This document shows positions 1 to 6,769 of a DNA stretch of 10,798 nucleotides, piece after piece; the stretch's first letter is position 1, and every line of letters begins with the position of its first letter. A program made the position numbers and the translations under genes. The stretch is from Pseudomonadota bacterium (GTDB taxonomy: Bacteria; Pseudomonadota; Gammaproteobacteria; Steroidobacterales; Woeseiaceae): assembly GCA_022360335.1 (NCBI GenBank), contig JAKSCZ010000311.1, forward strand, positions 1-10,798, read 5' to 3'. Under the pieces are notes generated by a model. The model was given only the letters and a program-made list of their open reading frames with translations, searched no databases and was not told the origin of the DNA.

Positions 1-671
1 CGGCCGACGAACGAGCTGCTGCGGGTCCCGGCATCCTGCGGGTCGCCGGTATTGACGACCGTGATGCCGAGGTGCGTGCCGAGCTGGCCGGCCGGCAGGC
101 GTGCTTCGACGCGGTAACCGCCCGGATAGTCCTGCCAGTACGCGGTCGCGGTGGGCTCGGGCGCGAAGCCGAACTCGGTCTGTTTCGTGCCGATGATCGG
201 CCCGGGGGCTTCCGCGGCGAACGTGAACGCCTCGACGAGATACGGCGGGTTGCTCGTTGCGAGAACGACGCGATCCGTCCCGTAGGCAAGGCTGCGATCG
301 CTGACCTCGACGTACAGGTAGACGGCGTCGGCGCGGGTGCCGAACGCGAAACGAATCGGTCCGTCCGTGCCGCGCAGTGTGCGCAACGAAGCCTCTTCGA
401 GCGACCAGTCGTCGAAGTAGCCGTCGATCTCGGGACGCGTTGCGAGCTCGTGGAGATAGACCTGGTCGTCGACGGGGAAGGCACTGTCGCGAATCGGGAA
501 TTCCTCGCGGTACTGCGCCAGCGAGTTCGCCACGGCACGCGCCGTTCCCGCGAGCATCTGCTGCTGGCCGGCGCGCAGCGCGATCTCGGTTTCGCGGATG
601 AACTCGCAGCCGGCCCAGGGCAGCATCAGGGTCAGCAGGCTGACGAGAAGCAGCTGGCGCCGGAGGTTCAC
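1..671 (-). CDS. pdsS: Dedicated sortase system histidine kinase PdsS, N-terminal part (cut by window edge)
   Basis: This is the N-terminal 223 codons of a sensor histidine kinase; the kinase core lies outside the window. It is read on the minus strand from a GTG at 669-671, 14 bases after the pdsR stop, with no in-frame stop to the edge. The protein begins with a basic MNLRRQ and a hydrophobic helix (about residues 7-22, ending LPWAGC). A predicted extracytoplasmic region follows. It contains IDGYFDDW (residues 82-89), a YLYVEVSD strand (118-125) and a GYRVEARLP segment (185-193). These resemble the DG..DDW, Y-x-V-x-V-x-D and GY-x-VE-x-x-P features of CBM9/DOMON-like beta domains. The PdsS identification rests on the start sequence, this sensor type and direct linkage to pdsR, the sortase target and the sortase. 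The catalytic HisKA and ATPase domains are not visible, so kinase function is inferred from family and position. The start lacks a strong Shine-Dalgarno sequence, and coupling to pdsR translation is likely. Confidence 0.85.
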   Translation of the reverse strand, partial: MNLRRQLLLVSLLTLMLPWAGCEFIRETEIALRAGQQQMLAGTARAVANSLAQYREEFPIRDSAFPVDDQVYLHELATRPEIDGYFDDWSLEEASLRTLRGTDGPIRFAFGTRADAVYLYVEVSDRSLAYGTDRVVLATSNPPYLVEAFTFAAEAPGPIIGTKQTEFGFAPEPTATAYWQDYPGGYRVEARLPAGQLGTHLGITVVNTGDPQDAGTRSSSFVG

Positions 672-685
672 GGTCCCGGCCGGCC

Positions 686-1378
686 CTACTCGCTCAGCCA
701 GCGATAGCCCATGCCGTACACGGTCTCGATGGCGTCGAAATCGGGATCGATGGCGTGGAACTTGCGGCGGATCCGCTTGACGTGCGAGGTGATCGTATTG
801 TCATCGAGAACCGCCTGTGCGGCGTCCATCAGCTGCTGCCGGTTCTTGACGTGTCCCGGGTAACGCGCGAGCGCGTGCACGAGCCAGAATTCGGTCAGCG
901 TCAGGCCGACGGACCGGTCCTTCCAGTGAACCGTCATGCGTTCGGTGTCGACGACCAGTGCGCCGCGGGAAAGCCGGCCGTCCCCGCCCTCGGGCTTCTG
1001 CAGCGCGTCGAGGCGACGGAACAGGGCCGCGACGCGCGCCATCAGATGCGGCAGGCTGATGTCCTTGGTGAGGTAATCGTCGGCGCCGAGACGCAGGCCC
1101 GATACGGCGTCGAACTCGCTGTCGCGGGCGGTCAGGAAGATGATCGGCAGGTCGGCCGAGCGTGCGCGCAGCTCGCGGCAGAGCTCGAAACCGCCCTCGA
1201 CGTCGTTCTTCAGGTTGATGTCGATGACGACGAGATCGGGCAGACGCGCCTCGAATGCGTCGAGTGCGGGCCGTCGCGCCTCGTAGCCGTCCACGACATA
1301 GCCTTCGCGCCGAAACGCCGCCGCGTAGTTGTCGCGGATCGCGGGCTCGTCCTCGACGATTGCAATTCTCCTGGCCAC
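686..1378 (-). CDS. pdsR: Dedicated sortase system response regulator PdsR (OmpR type)
   Basis: This is a 230-residue DNA-binding response regulator, a normal length for the OmpR/PhoB class. The receiver domain (about residues 1-120) shows the acidic pocket E9-D10, the phospho-acceptor D53 in VVIDIN, the switch threonine T83 in FLTA and the lysine K105 in YLTKD. A winged-helix domain (about 132-230) ends in ITSHVKRIRRKF and VYGMGYRW, typical of Trans_reg_C. I chose the GTG at 1378 because it places VARRIAIVEDE at the receiver start and has AGGGGA 6 bases upstream on the minus strand. An upstream in-frame extension to 1459 is open but adds residues foreign to the fold. The gene is followed after 14 bases by pdsS and is divergent from the sortase target and sortase. 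It is probably phosphorylated by PdsS and controls the sortase arm, which is inferred from context. Confidence 0.9.
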   Translation of the reverse strand: MARRIAIVEDEPAIRDNYAAAFRREGYVVDGYEARRPALDAFEARLPDLVVIDINLKNDVEGGFELCRELRARSADLPIIFLTARDSEFDAVSGLRLGADDYLTKDISLPHLMARVAALFRRLDALQKPEGGDGRLSRGALVVDTERMTVHWKDRSVGLTLTEFWLVHALARYPGHVKNRQQLMDAAQAVLDDNTITSHVKRIRRKFHAIDPDFDAIETVYGMGYRWLSE

Positions 1379-1497
1379 TCGCTGTCCCCTGGTACAAGCG
1401 TCACAATTTGCCACATTCCGCCCGTGCATTGCCATGACGCGGACCGCGCTACGTCGCATTGCCTCGCTTCAATGAGCGGTAACGAAGGGAGGGCACC
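1379..1497. promoter_or_regulatory. Divergent control region between pdsR and the sortase target gene
   Basis: These 119 bases separate pdsR (leftward) from the sortase substrate gene (rightward), so both arms must be transcribed from here unless promoters lie inside the genes. On the plus strand a strong ribosome site, GGGAGGG at 1488-1494, lies just before the ATG at 1498. On the minus strand AGGGGA precedes the pdsR GTG. I do not see a convincing sigma-70 promoter; TTGCCA at 1408-1413 is a possible -35 without a good -10. An 8-bp direct repeat inside the region is listed separately. Confidence 0.55.
1426..1463. repeat. 8-bp direct repeat GCATTGCC, 30 bp apart
   Basis: GCATTGCC occurs at 1426-1433 and again at 1456-1463, a start-to-start distance of 30 bp, close to three helical turns. 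Each copy is preceded by CGT (CGTGCATTGCC and CGTCGCATTGCC). The placement in the divergent spacer and the near-integral turn spacing fit a binding site for an OmpR-type dimer such as PdsR, but this is inference and an 8-bp match can arise by chance. Confidence 0.35.
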
Positions 1498-3564
1498 ATG
1501 CAGAACATCCGATCCGATATCCGCTCCTGGCTGTGGGTCGTTGCGTTGTTCGTCGTGCTCCAGGCCTGGCCCGCGGAGGCCGGGCAGAGATTGCCGGACC
1601 GGGTGCAGACCGGCAGCCTGCTCTGGGAGACGGCCCGGGGGTACCGAACGGCGACGACGATCGACACCGGCGTCGACATGAAGATCAGCGGGCTCGTCGC
1701 CCGCGTCTCCGTTCGGCAGGCGTTTCGCAACGAAGGCCCGGAGTGGGTCGAGGGCGTGTATGTATTCCCCCTGCCCGACAAGGCGGCCGTCGACCGAATG
1801 CGCCTGCACATCGGTGACCGCTTCATCGAAGGAGATATCCGTGAAAAGGAACAGGCCGAAAAGGAGTATGAGCGGGCCAAGGCCGAGGGCAAGAAGACCA
1901 GCCTCGTGCAGCAACAACGCGCCAACCTGTTTACGACGCAGGTGGCAAACGTCGCGCCGGGCGAACGGGTGGTCGTCGAGATCGAATACCTGGAAGACCT
2001 TCGCTACGAAGACGGCAAATTCAGCATCCGCTTCCCGATGACGCTGACACCACGATACATTCCGGGAAACCCGTTGCCCGACAAGCAGGGCAATGGCTGG
2101 GCGCCCGATACCGACGACGTGCCCGACGCGTCGCTGATCACCCCTCCCCATGTCGGCAGTTCGCAGAATCACAGGATCGCGCTGACCGCGGACATCAATG
2201 CCGGTATGCCGCTCGAGATCGTCGCGAGCCGCTATCACCCCGTGATCGTGACGGAGGTCGGCCGGCACTACCGGGTCGAACTCACGGACGACCGGACCTA
2301 CATGGACCACGACTTCGAGCTCGTGTGGCAACCGATACCGTCCGGGCAGCCGCGCGCGCTGGCATTCACGGAAACGATCGACGGTAAACCGCACTACCTG
2401 TTCATGGTCATGCCGCCGGACCAGGATCGCGCGCCTGCGGTGCGGATGCCACGCGAGACGATCTTCATCGTGGACTCGTCGGGTTCGATGCACGGCGTGT
2501 CGATCGTCCAGGCGAAGCGTGCAGTCAGCCTCGCGATCAAGGCGCTGCAACCCGGTGACCGGTTCAACGTCATCGACTTCGACTCGTACACGAACGCGCT
2601 GTACCCGAGCAGCGTGCCGGTCAACGATATCGTCGTCGAGGATGCGCTGAACTTCGTCAGGCAGTTACAGGCCGACGGCGGTACCGAGATGCGGCCGGCG
2701 CTCGAGATGGCGCTCGAATCGCCGCCGACGGAGACGCACCTGCGGCAGATCGTGTTCATCACGGACGGCAGCATCGGCTACGAGGACGAGGTGTTCTCGA
2801 TGATCGAGGAGACGCTCGGGAACGCGCGCCTGTTCACGATCGGTATCGGCTCGGCGCCGAACAGCTGGTTCATGAGCAAGGCGGCGGAAGCGGGCCGCGG
2901 TTCCTACACGTTCATCAGTGCGCTGCACGAAGTGCGCGAGAAGATGGACGGGCTGTTCAGGAAGCTCGAGAACCCGCAGGTGACCAATATCGAGGTGCTG
3001 TGGCCGAGCGGCACCGTCGTCGACACCTACCCGTCGATCGTCCCGGACCTCTATCTCGGCGAACCCGTCGTCGCGAAAGCCCGCGCGTCGGGCGCGTTCC
3101 GGCCGGGTGACCGGTTGCGCATCAGCGGCAATTCCGTGACCGGTGCCTGGTCGACGGAGCTGCCCCTCGATTCGCGGGCGGTGAGCGAAGGCGTGGGTGC
3201 GCTGTGGGCCCGCGCGCGCATCGACGAACTCATGGATGGCGAGCGCCGTGGCGCGCAGCCGGGCGAGACGCGTGCAGCGATCCTCGAGACGGCGCTCACG
3301 CACCATCTCGTCAGCAAGTACACGAGCCTGATCGCGGTCGACAAGACGCCGGCGCGAGCGGCGGGCGATCCGTTGTCGAGCGAGCAGGTGCCGAACCTCC
3401 TGCCCTACGGGCAGAACATGAACGCGATCTTCGGATTCCCGGCAACGGCAACGGACGGGCCCGCGCTCAGGATCATGGGTGCCGCATGGCTGCTGTCTGC
3501 CGTACTCCTGATCGTCATGATCCGCACGACGCGGCCGGGGCGGAAACGTGCGCGCCGTCGCTAA
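1498..3564 (+). CDS. Marine proteobacterial sortase target protein (VIT-VWA surface protein)
   Basis: This 688-residue secreted protein is the presumed only substrate of the adjacent sortase. A signal peptide (residues 1-28, hydrophobic core WLWVVALFVVL, likely cleavage after AEA) is followed by a VIT domain (about 35-170, with FPLPDKAAVDRM and REKEQAEKEYERAKAEGK). A von Willebrand factor A domain (about 318-490) carries the metal-ion site: D326-S328-S330 in DSSGS, T396 in GGTEM and D423 in ITDGS, so metal-dependent ligand binding is likely. The C-terminus has the three parts of a sorting signal: FPATA (647-651), a hydrophobic helix (659-675) and a tail rich in Arg and Lys (676-688). The ATG start has a strong Shine-Dalgarno sequence (GGGAGGG). 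The gene overlaps the sortase start by 17 bases. The ligand and the attachment point of the processed protein are unknown. VIT-VWA architecture together with the adjacent sortase makes the family assignment firm. Confidence 0.93.
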   Translation: MQNIRSDIRSWLWVVALFVVLQAWPAEAGQRLPDRVQTGSLLWETARGYRTATTIDTGVDMKISGLVARVSVRQAFRNEGPEWVEGVYVFPLPDKAAVDRMRLHIGDRFIEGDIREKEQAEKEYERAKAEGKKTSLVQQQRANLFTTQVANVAPGERVVVEIEYLEDLRYEDGKFSIRFPMTLTPRYIPGNPLPDKQGNGWAPDTDDVPDASLITPPHVGSSQNHRIALTADINAGMPLEIVASRYHPVIVTEVGRHYRVELTDDRTYMDHDFELVWQPIPSGQPRALAFTETIDGKPHYLFMVMPPDQDRAPAVRMPRETIFIVDSSGSMHGVSIVQAKRAVSLAIKALQPGDRFNVIDFDSYTNALYPSSVPVNDIVVEDALNFVRQLQADGGTEMRPALEMALESPPTETHLRQIVFITDGSIGYEDEVFSMIEETLGNARLFTIGIGSAPNSWFMSKAAEAGRGSYTFISALHEVREKMDGLFRKLENPQVTNIEVLWPSGTVVDTYPSIVPDLYLGEPVVAKARASGAFRPGDRLRISGNSVTGAWSTELPLDSRAVSEGVGALWARARIDELMDGERRGAQPGETRAAILETALTHHLVSKYTSLIAVDKTPARAAGDPLSSEQVPNLLPYGQNMNAIFGFPATATDGPALRIMGAAWLLSAVLLIVMIRTTRPGRKRARRR
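3436..3561 (+). other. C-terminal sorting signal of the sortase target
   Basis: This is the encoded tripartite signal: FPATA with following T-D-G-P (codons from 3436), a membrane helix of about 17 residues, and a basic tail ending RKRARRR. In Gram-positive LPXTG proteins, sortase cuts between T and G. Here the fifth position is Ala and the first is Phe. I infer cleavage between T650 and A651. The last codons overlap the sortase gene. Confidence 0.7.
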
Positions 3565-4126
3565 GCTCAGGATTCTCGTCGTGGCGGCGCTGCTTGCACT
3601 CGGGTTCTGGAATCTCGGCCAGGGCGCGTACATCCCGGCCAAAGCCTGGCTCGCCCAGGAGCTCATGCAACGGGCGTGGCTTCGCGTGACCGCGGGCGAA
3701 GACCGCGCCGCGCCGTGGCCGTGGGCCGACACCTGGCCCGTGGCGCGGCTGATCGCCGAGCGGCGCGACGTGGACCTGATCGTGCTCGCAGGCGGCTCGG
3801 GCCGCACCCTGGCGTTCGGCCCCGGCCACCTCGGGGCCAGCGCCATGCCCGGCGAGATCGGCAACACGGTCATCGCCGGCCACCGCGACACGCACTTCGC
3901 ATTTCTGCGCAACGTCGAGGTCGGCGAGTTGCTCGGCGTCGAGTCGATCACGGGTGAGCGTCACGTCTACCGGATCGTCGGCACCGACGTCGTCGATTCG
4001 CGCAGGGGCAGCCTCGTGCTCGACACGGACGCGCCGACGCTGACGCTCGTTACGTGCTACCCGTTCGATGCGATCGAATCGGGCGGGCCGCTGCGCTACG
4101 TCGTGACGGCGAGCCGGATACTCTGA
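3548..4126 (+). CDS. Class GN sortase (Gram-negative dedicated sortase)
   Basis: This is a 192-residue membrane-anchored cysteine transpeptidase. An N-terminal helix (about residues 7-22, LRILVVAALLALGFWN) anchors it in the inner membrane with the catalytic domain outside. The sortase triad is visible: H112 in VIAGHRDTHF, C170 in LTLVTCYPF and R183 in PLRYVVTASR, at spacings normal for the family. The start is a GTG at 3548 inside the end of the target gene (17-base overlap), preceded by GGGGCGGAA, so its translation is probably coupled to that of its substrate. A GTG at 3581 would remove the basic N-terminus and is less likely. The gene lies in the same operon as one target and divergently from pdsRS, the hallmark layout of the proteobacterial dedicated sortase system. 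The nucleophile that accepts the cleaved target is not known from the sequence. Confidence 0.93.
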   Translation: MRAVAKLRILVVAALLALGFWNLGQGAYIPAKAWLAQELMQRAWLRVTAGEDRAAPWPWADTWPVARLIAERRDVDLIVLAGGSGRTLAFGPGHLGASAMPGEIGNTVIAGHRDTHFAFLRNVEVGELLGVESITGERHVYRIVGTDVVDSRRGSLVLDTDAPTLTLVTCYPFDAIESGGPLRYVVTASRIL

Positions 4127-4135
4127 TTGCGGCGA

Positions 4136-5341
4136 TCAGTAGATCTCGAACAGGCCGGCCGCGCCCTGGCCCGCGCCGACGCACATCGTCACGACGCCGT
4201 ATTTCGCACCGCGTCGTTTGCCCTCGAGGAGCAGGTGGCCGGTGCAGCGGGCGCCGGTCATGCCGTAGGGGTGGCCGATCGAGATGGCGCCGCCGTTGAC
4301 GTTGAGTTTTTCGGGGTCGATGCCGAGCGTGTCACGGCAGTAGACGGCCTGCGCGGCGAACGCTTCGTTCAGTTCCCAGAGATCGATGTCGTCGATCCCG
4401 AGTCCGTGGCGCTCGAGCAACCGGGGTACGGCGAACACCGGACCGATGCCCATTTCGTCCGGCGCGCATCCGTGCGCGGCGAATCCGCGGAACGCGCCGA
4501 GCGGCTCGAGTCCGCGTTTCTCCGCTTCCCCGGCGCTCATGACGACGCAGGCGCTGGCGCCGTCCGAGAACTGGCTCGCATTGCCGGCCGTCACGTACCT
4601 GCCTTCTTCGACCTGCTGCCCGTCCCTGAACACGGGCTGCAGCGACGCAAGACCTTCGAGCGTCGTGTCGGGCCGGTTGCAGTCGTCGCGATCGGCGACG
4701 ACCTCGTGGAACGACTCCTCTTTGGTCTCCTTGTCGACGATCTTCATCGTGGTTTCGAGCGGCACGATCTCGTCGTCGTAGCGGCCGGCCTCCTGGGCCG
4801 CGGCGGTGCGTTGCTGGCTGAGCAGCGCGAACTCGTCCTGGCTCTCGCGACTGACGCCGTAGCGGTCGGCCACGATCTCGGCCGTCTCGATCATCGTCAT
4901 CCAGAGCGCCGGCAGGCGTTTGAAGAGTTCCTCTTCGGTCGCATGCAGCCGGTTGGCCGAACCGCCGAACTGGACGAGCGAGATCGACTCGACGCCGCCG
5001 GCCGCCATGACCGGCACACCCTCGTTCACGACGCGTCCCGCGGCGATCGCGACGGCCTGCAGTCCGGACGAGCAGTAGCGGTTGACGGTCATGCCGCCCG
5101 TACTCGTCGGGCAACCCGCGGCCATCGCCGCGTTGCGGCCGATGTTGAAACCGGTGGCGCCTTCGGGATAGGCGCAGCCCATGACGACGTCCTCGATCTC
5201 GGCCGGATCGACGCCGGCCCGCCCGATCGCGTGCCGCAGCGCGTGCCCGGCGAGCGTGATGCCGTGGGTGTTGTTGAACTTGCCGCGAACGGACTTGGAC
5301 AGCGCGGTACGCGCGGTGGAGACGATGACGGCGTCGCTCAT
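4136..5341 (-). CDS. Thiolase (acetyl-CoA C-acyltransferase family)
   Basis: This 401-residue thiolase either cleaves 3-ketoacyl-CoA with CoA to give acetyl-CoA or condenses two acetyl-CoA. The catalytic residues are all present: nucleophile C90 in NRYCSSG, H357 in GHPYGMTGAR and C387 in MCVGAGQG, plus NEAF (325-328) of the oxyanion region. The N-terminus DAVIVSTARTAL is typical. I chose the ATG at 5341 because GGGAG lies 8 bases upstream; a second in-frame ATG at 5347 is only 2 bases from that site. The gene is convergent with the sortase gene (9 bases between stops) and divergent from a MATE transporter. The sequence alone does not separate a degradative FadA/FadI-like enzyme from an acetoacetyl-CoA thiolase. 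The nearby gcdH makes a role in breakdown to acetyl-CoA plausible but not proven. Confidence 0.93.
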   Translation of the reverse strand: MSDAVIVSTARTALSKSVRGKFNNTHGITLAGHALRHAIGRAGVDPAEIEDVVMGCAYPEGATGFNIGRNAAMAAGCPTSTGGMTVNRYCSSGLQAVAIAAGRVVNEGVPVMAAGGVESISLVQFGGSANRLHATEEELFKRLPALWMTMIETAEIVADRYGVSRESQDEFALLSQQRTAAAQEAGRYDDEIVPLETTMKIVDKETKEESFHEVVADRDDCNRPDTTLEGLASLQPVFRDGQQVEEGRYVTAGNASQFSDGASACVVMSAGEAEKRGLEPLGAFRGFAAHGCAPDEMGIGPVFAVPRLLERHGLGIDDIDLWELNEAFAAQAVYCRDTLGIDPEKLNVNGGAISIGHPYGMTGARCTGHLLLEGKRRGAKYGVVTMCVGAGQGAAGLFEIY

Positions 5342-5440
5342 GCTCATTGCTCCCGGGCTTTCCTGCGGATCGGACGCGCATCGTACCGCATTGTCGTCCC
5401 CGTGGTTGTGTTTCACCGGCATTCCCTGTATTCGTGCCCG
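5342..5440. promoter_or_regulatory. Divergent spacer between the thiolase and first MATE genes
   Basis: These 99 bases must serve both divergent genes. Candidate elements are weak. On the minus strand TACGAT (5380-5385) could be a -10 for the thiolase but lacks a matching -35. On the plus strand TTGTGT (5406-5411), 17 bases, then TATTCG (5429-5434) resembles a poor promoter whose start would fall at or near the MATE ATG. No operator palindrome was seen. Confidence 0.3.
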
Positions 5441-6769
5441 ATGAAATCCCGCAGCGCCCGACTGACGCAGGGGCCGGTAGGCCGGCACCTGACCGACATG
5501 GCCGTGCCCATGCTCCTGGGCATCACGACCCTGATGGCGCAGTCGTTCATCGACACCTACTTTCTCGGCATGGTCGGCGACCGGGCGCTGGCCGCGTACA
5601 GCTTCGGTTTCCCGATACTCATGATCGTGACGAGCGTCGCGATCGGCCTCGGGGCGGGCACGTCCTCCGTGGTCGCCCGCGCGATCGGCGCGGACGACCA
5701 CGAACGCGCGCAGCGGCTGTCGACCGACAGCCTGATCCTGTCGCTGATCGTCGCCGTCGTCTGTGCCGTGATCGGTGTCCTGACGATCGACCCGCTGTTC
5801 CGCACCATGGGCGCCCCGGAGGACATGCTGCCGGAGATCGAGCGCTTCATGACGATCCTGTATGCCGCGGTGCCGTTCATCGTGCTCGGCATGGTCGGCA
5901 CGGCGAGCATGCGCGCGACGGGCGATACGGTGTTGCCGGGCAAACTCATGATCGGCGGCGCCATCCTCAACGTGCTGCTCGACCCGGTGTTTATCTTCGG
6001 CCTCGGGCCGATTCCGGCGCTTGGTCTCGACGGCGCCGCCATCGCCGGGCTGATCTCGCGTGGCGCGTTCTTCTTCGCAGGCGTCTACTATCTGCAACGC
6101 CGGCTCGATCTCCTGACCTTCGACTGGCCGGACCCGGCGGCGTTGAGGAAGTCCTGGGCCGACATCCTGCACGTCGGGCTGCCCGCGGCCGGTACCAACG
6201 TCATCGTGCCGATGGGTGTTGCCTTCGTGACGGCGATGATCGCCGATTTCGGGCCCGCAGCGGTTGCGGGTTTCGGCGTCGCGAGCCGCGTCGAGTCGAT
6301 GGTGCTCGTGCCCTACTACGCGCTGTCCGCGATCATCGGGCCGTTCGTCGGGCAGAACCTGTCCGCCGGGAAACAGGATCGGATTCGGCAGTCGTTACGC
6401 CTCTGTGCGATCTTCTGTATCGGCAGCGGGCTCGCGATCGCGGCGGCACTGGCGCTGCTGTCGGGCATCATCCCGGCGCTGTTCAGCGACAGCCCCGAGG
6501 TGACCGACGTCGCGAAACTGTTCCTCTGGATCGCCCCGGTCAGCTACGGCGCCTACGGTATCGTCATGGTCGTGAATGCCGCGTTCAACGGACTCGGCAA
6601 TCCGATGCCGGGCGTCGCCGTCAGCGTGACGCGCATCCTGGTGCTGTACGTTCCGCTGGCCTTCGCCGGCAAGGCGCTGTTCGGCGCCGTCGGGATTTTC
6701 GCGGCCTATGCGATCGCCAACGTGCTGTCCGGCGTGCTCGGTTACGTCTGGATCACGGCCCGCCGATAG
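5441..6769 (+). CDS. MATE family efflux transporter
   Basis: This 442-residue inner-membrane protein has the length and repeated hydrophobic segments expected of a 12-helix MATE antiporter, which exports organic cations or drugs in exchange for Na+ or H+. Family-like features are the N-terminal MAVPMLLGITTLMAQ helix, FIDTYFLGMVGDRALAAYSF, the GLGAGTSSVVARAIG segment, MRATGDTVLPGK after helix 4, and the symmetric second half (VAGFGVASRVESM, GPFVGQNLSAG). The substrate cannot be read from the sequence. The ATG at 5441 fits the family N-terminus but has no clear Shine-Dalgarno sequence; an in-frame GTG at 5408 is an alternative. The 3' end overlaps the convergent second MATE gene by 28 bases. 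The two MATE proteins are clearly different and are not a tandem duplication. Confidence 0.93.
   Translation: MKSRSARLTQGPVGRHLTDMAVPMLLGITTLMAQSFIDTYFLGMVGDRALAAYSFGFPILMIVTSVAIGLGAGTSSVVARAIGADDHERAQRLSTDSLILSLIVAVVCAVIGVLTIDPLFRTMGAPEDMLPEIERFMTILYAAVPFIVLGMVGTASMRATGDTVLPGKLMIGGAILNVLLDPVFIFGLGPIPALGLDGAAIAGLISRGAFFFAGVYYLQRRLDLLTFDWPDPAALRKSWADILHVGLPAAGTNVIVPMGVAFVTAMIADFGPAAVAGFGVASRVESMVLVPYYALSAIIGPFVGQNLSAGKQDRIRQSLRLCAIFCIGSGLAIAAALALLSGIIPALFSDSPEVTDVAKLFLWIAPVSYGAYGIVMVVNAAFNGLGNPMPGVAVSVTRILVLYVPLAFAGKALFGAVGIFAAYAIANVLSGVLGYVWITARR

Noticed and set aside
72..707. Plus-strand open frame over the left edge
   Set aside because: The minus strand here encodes a coherent PdsS N-terminus with a membrane helix and a CBM-like sensor. 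The plus frame has no motif.
669..734. PdsS as a lipoprotein because of LPWAGC near the N-terminus
   Set aside because: The -3 residue is Trp, which does not fit a lipobox, and a histidine kinase needs a membrane anchor rather than lipidation.
1210..2550. Long minus-strand open frame antisense to the sortase target
   Set aside because: Its composition is shadow-like and it covers the strongly supported VIT-VWA gene and the start of pdsR. It has no recognisable motif.
4123..4139. Small hairpin CTGAT...ATCAG between the convergent sortase and thiolase stops
   Set aside because: The stem is only five good pairs and has no T-tract on either strand, so it is too weak to call a terminator.
4127..5440. 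N-terminal extension of the first MATE frame upstream over the thiolase gene
   Set aside because: The frame is open, but the upstream translation is antisense to a thiolase with intact catalytic residues, while MATE homology begins only at about 5441.
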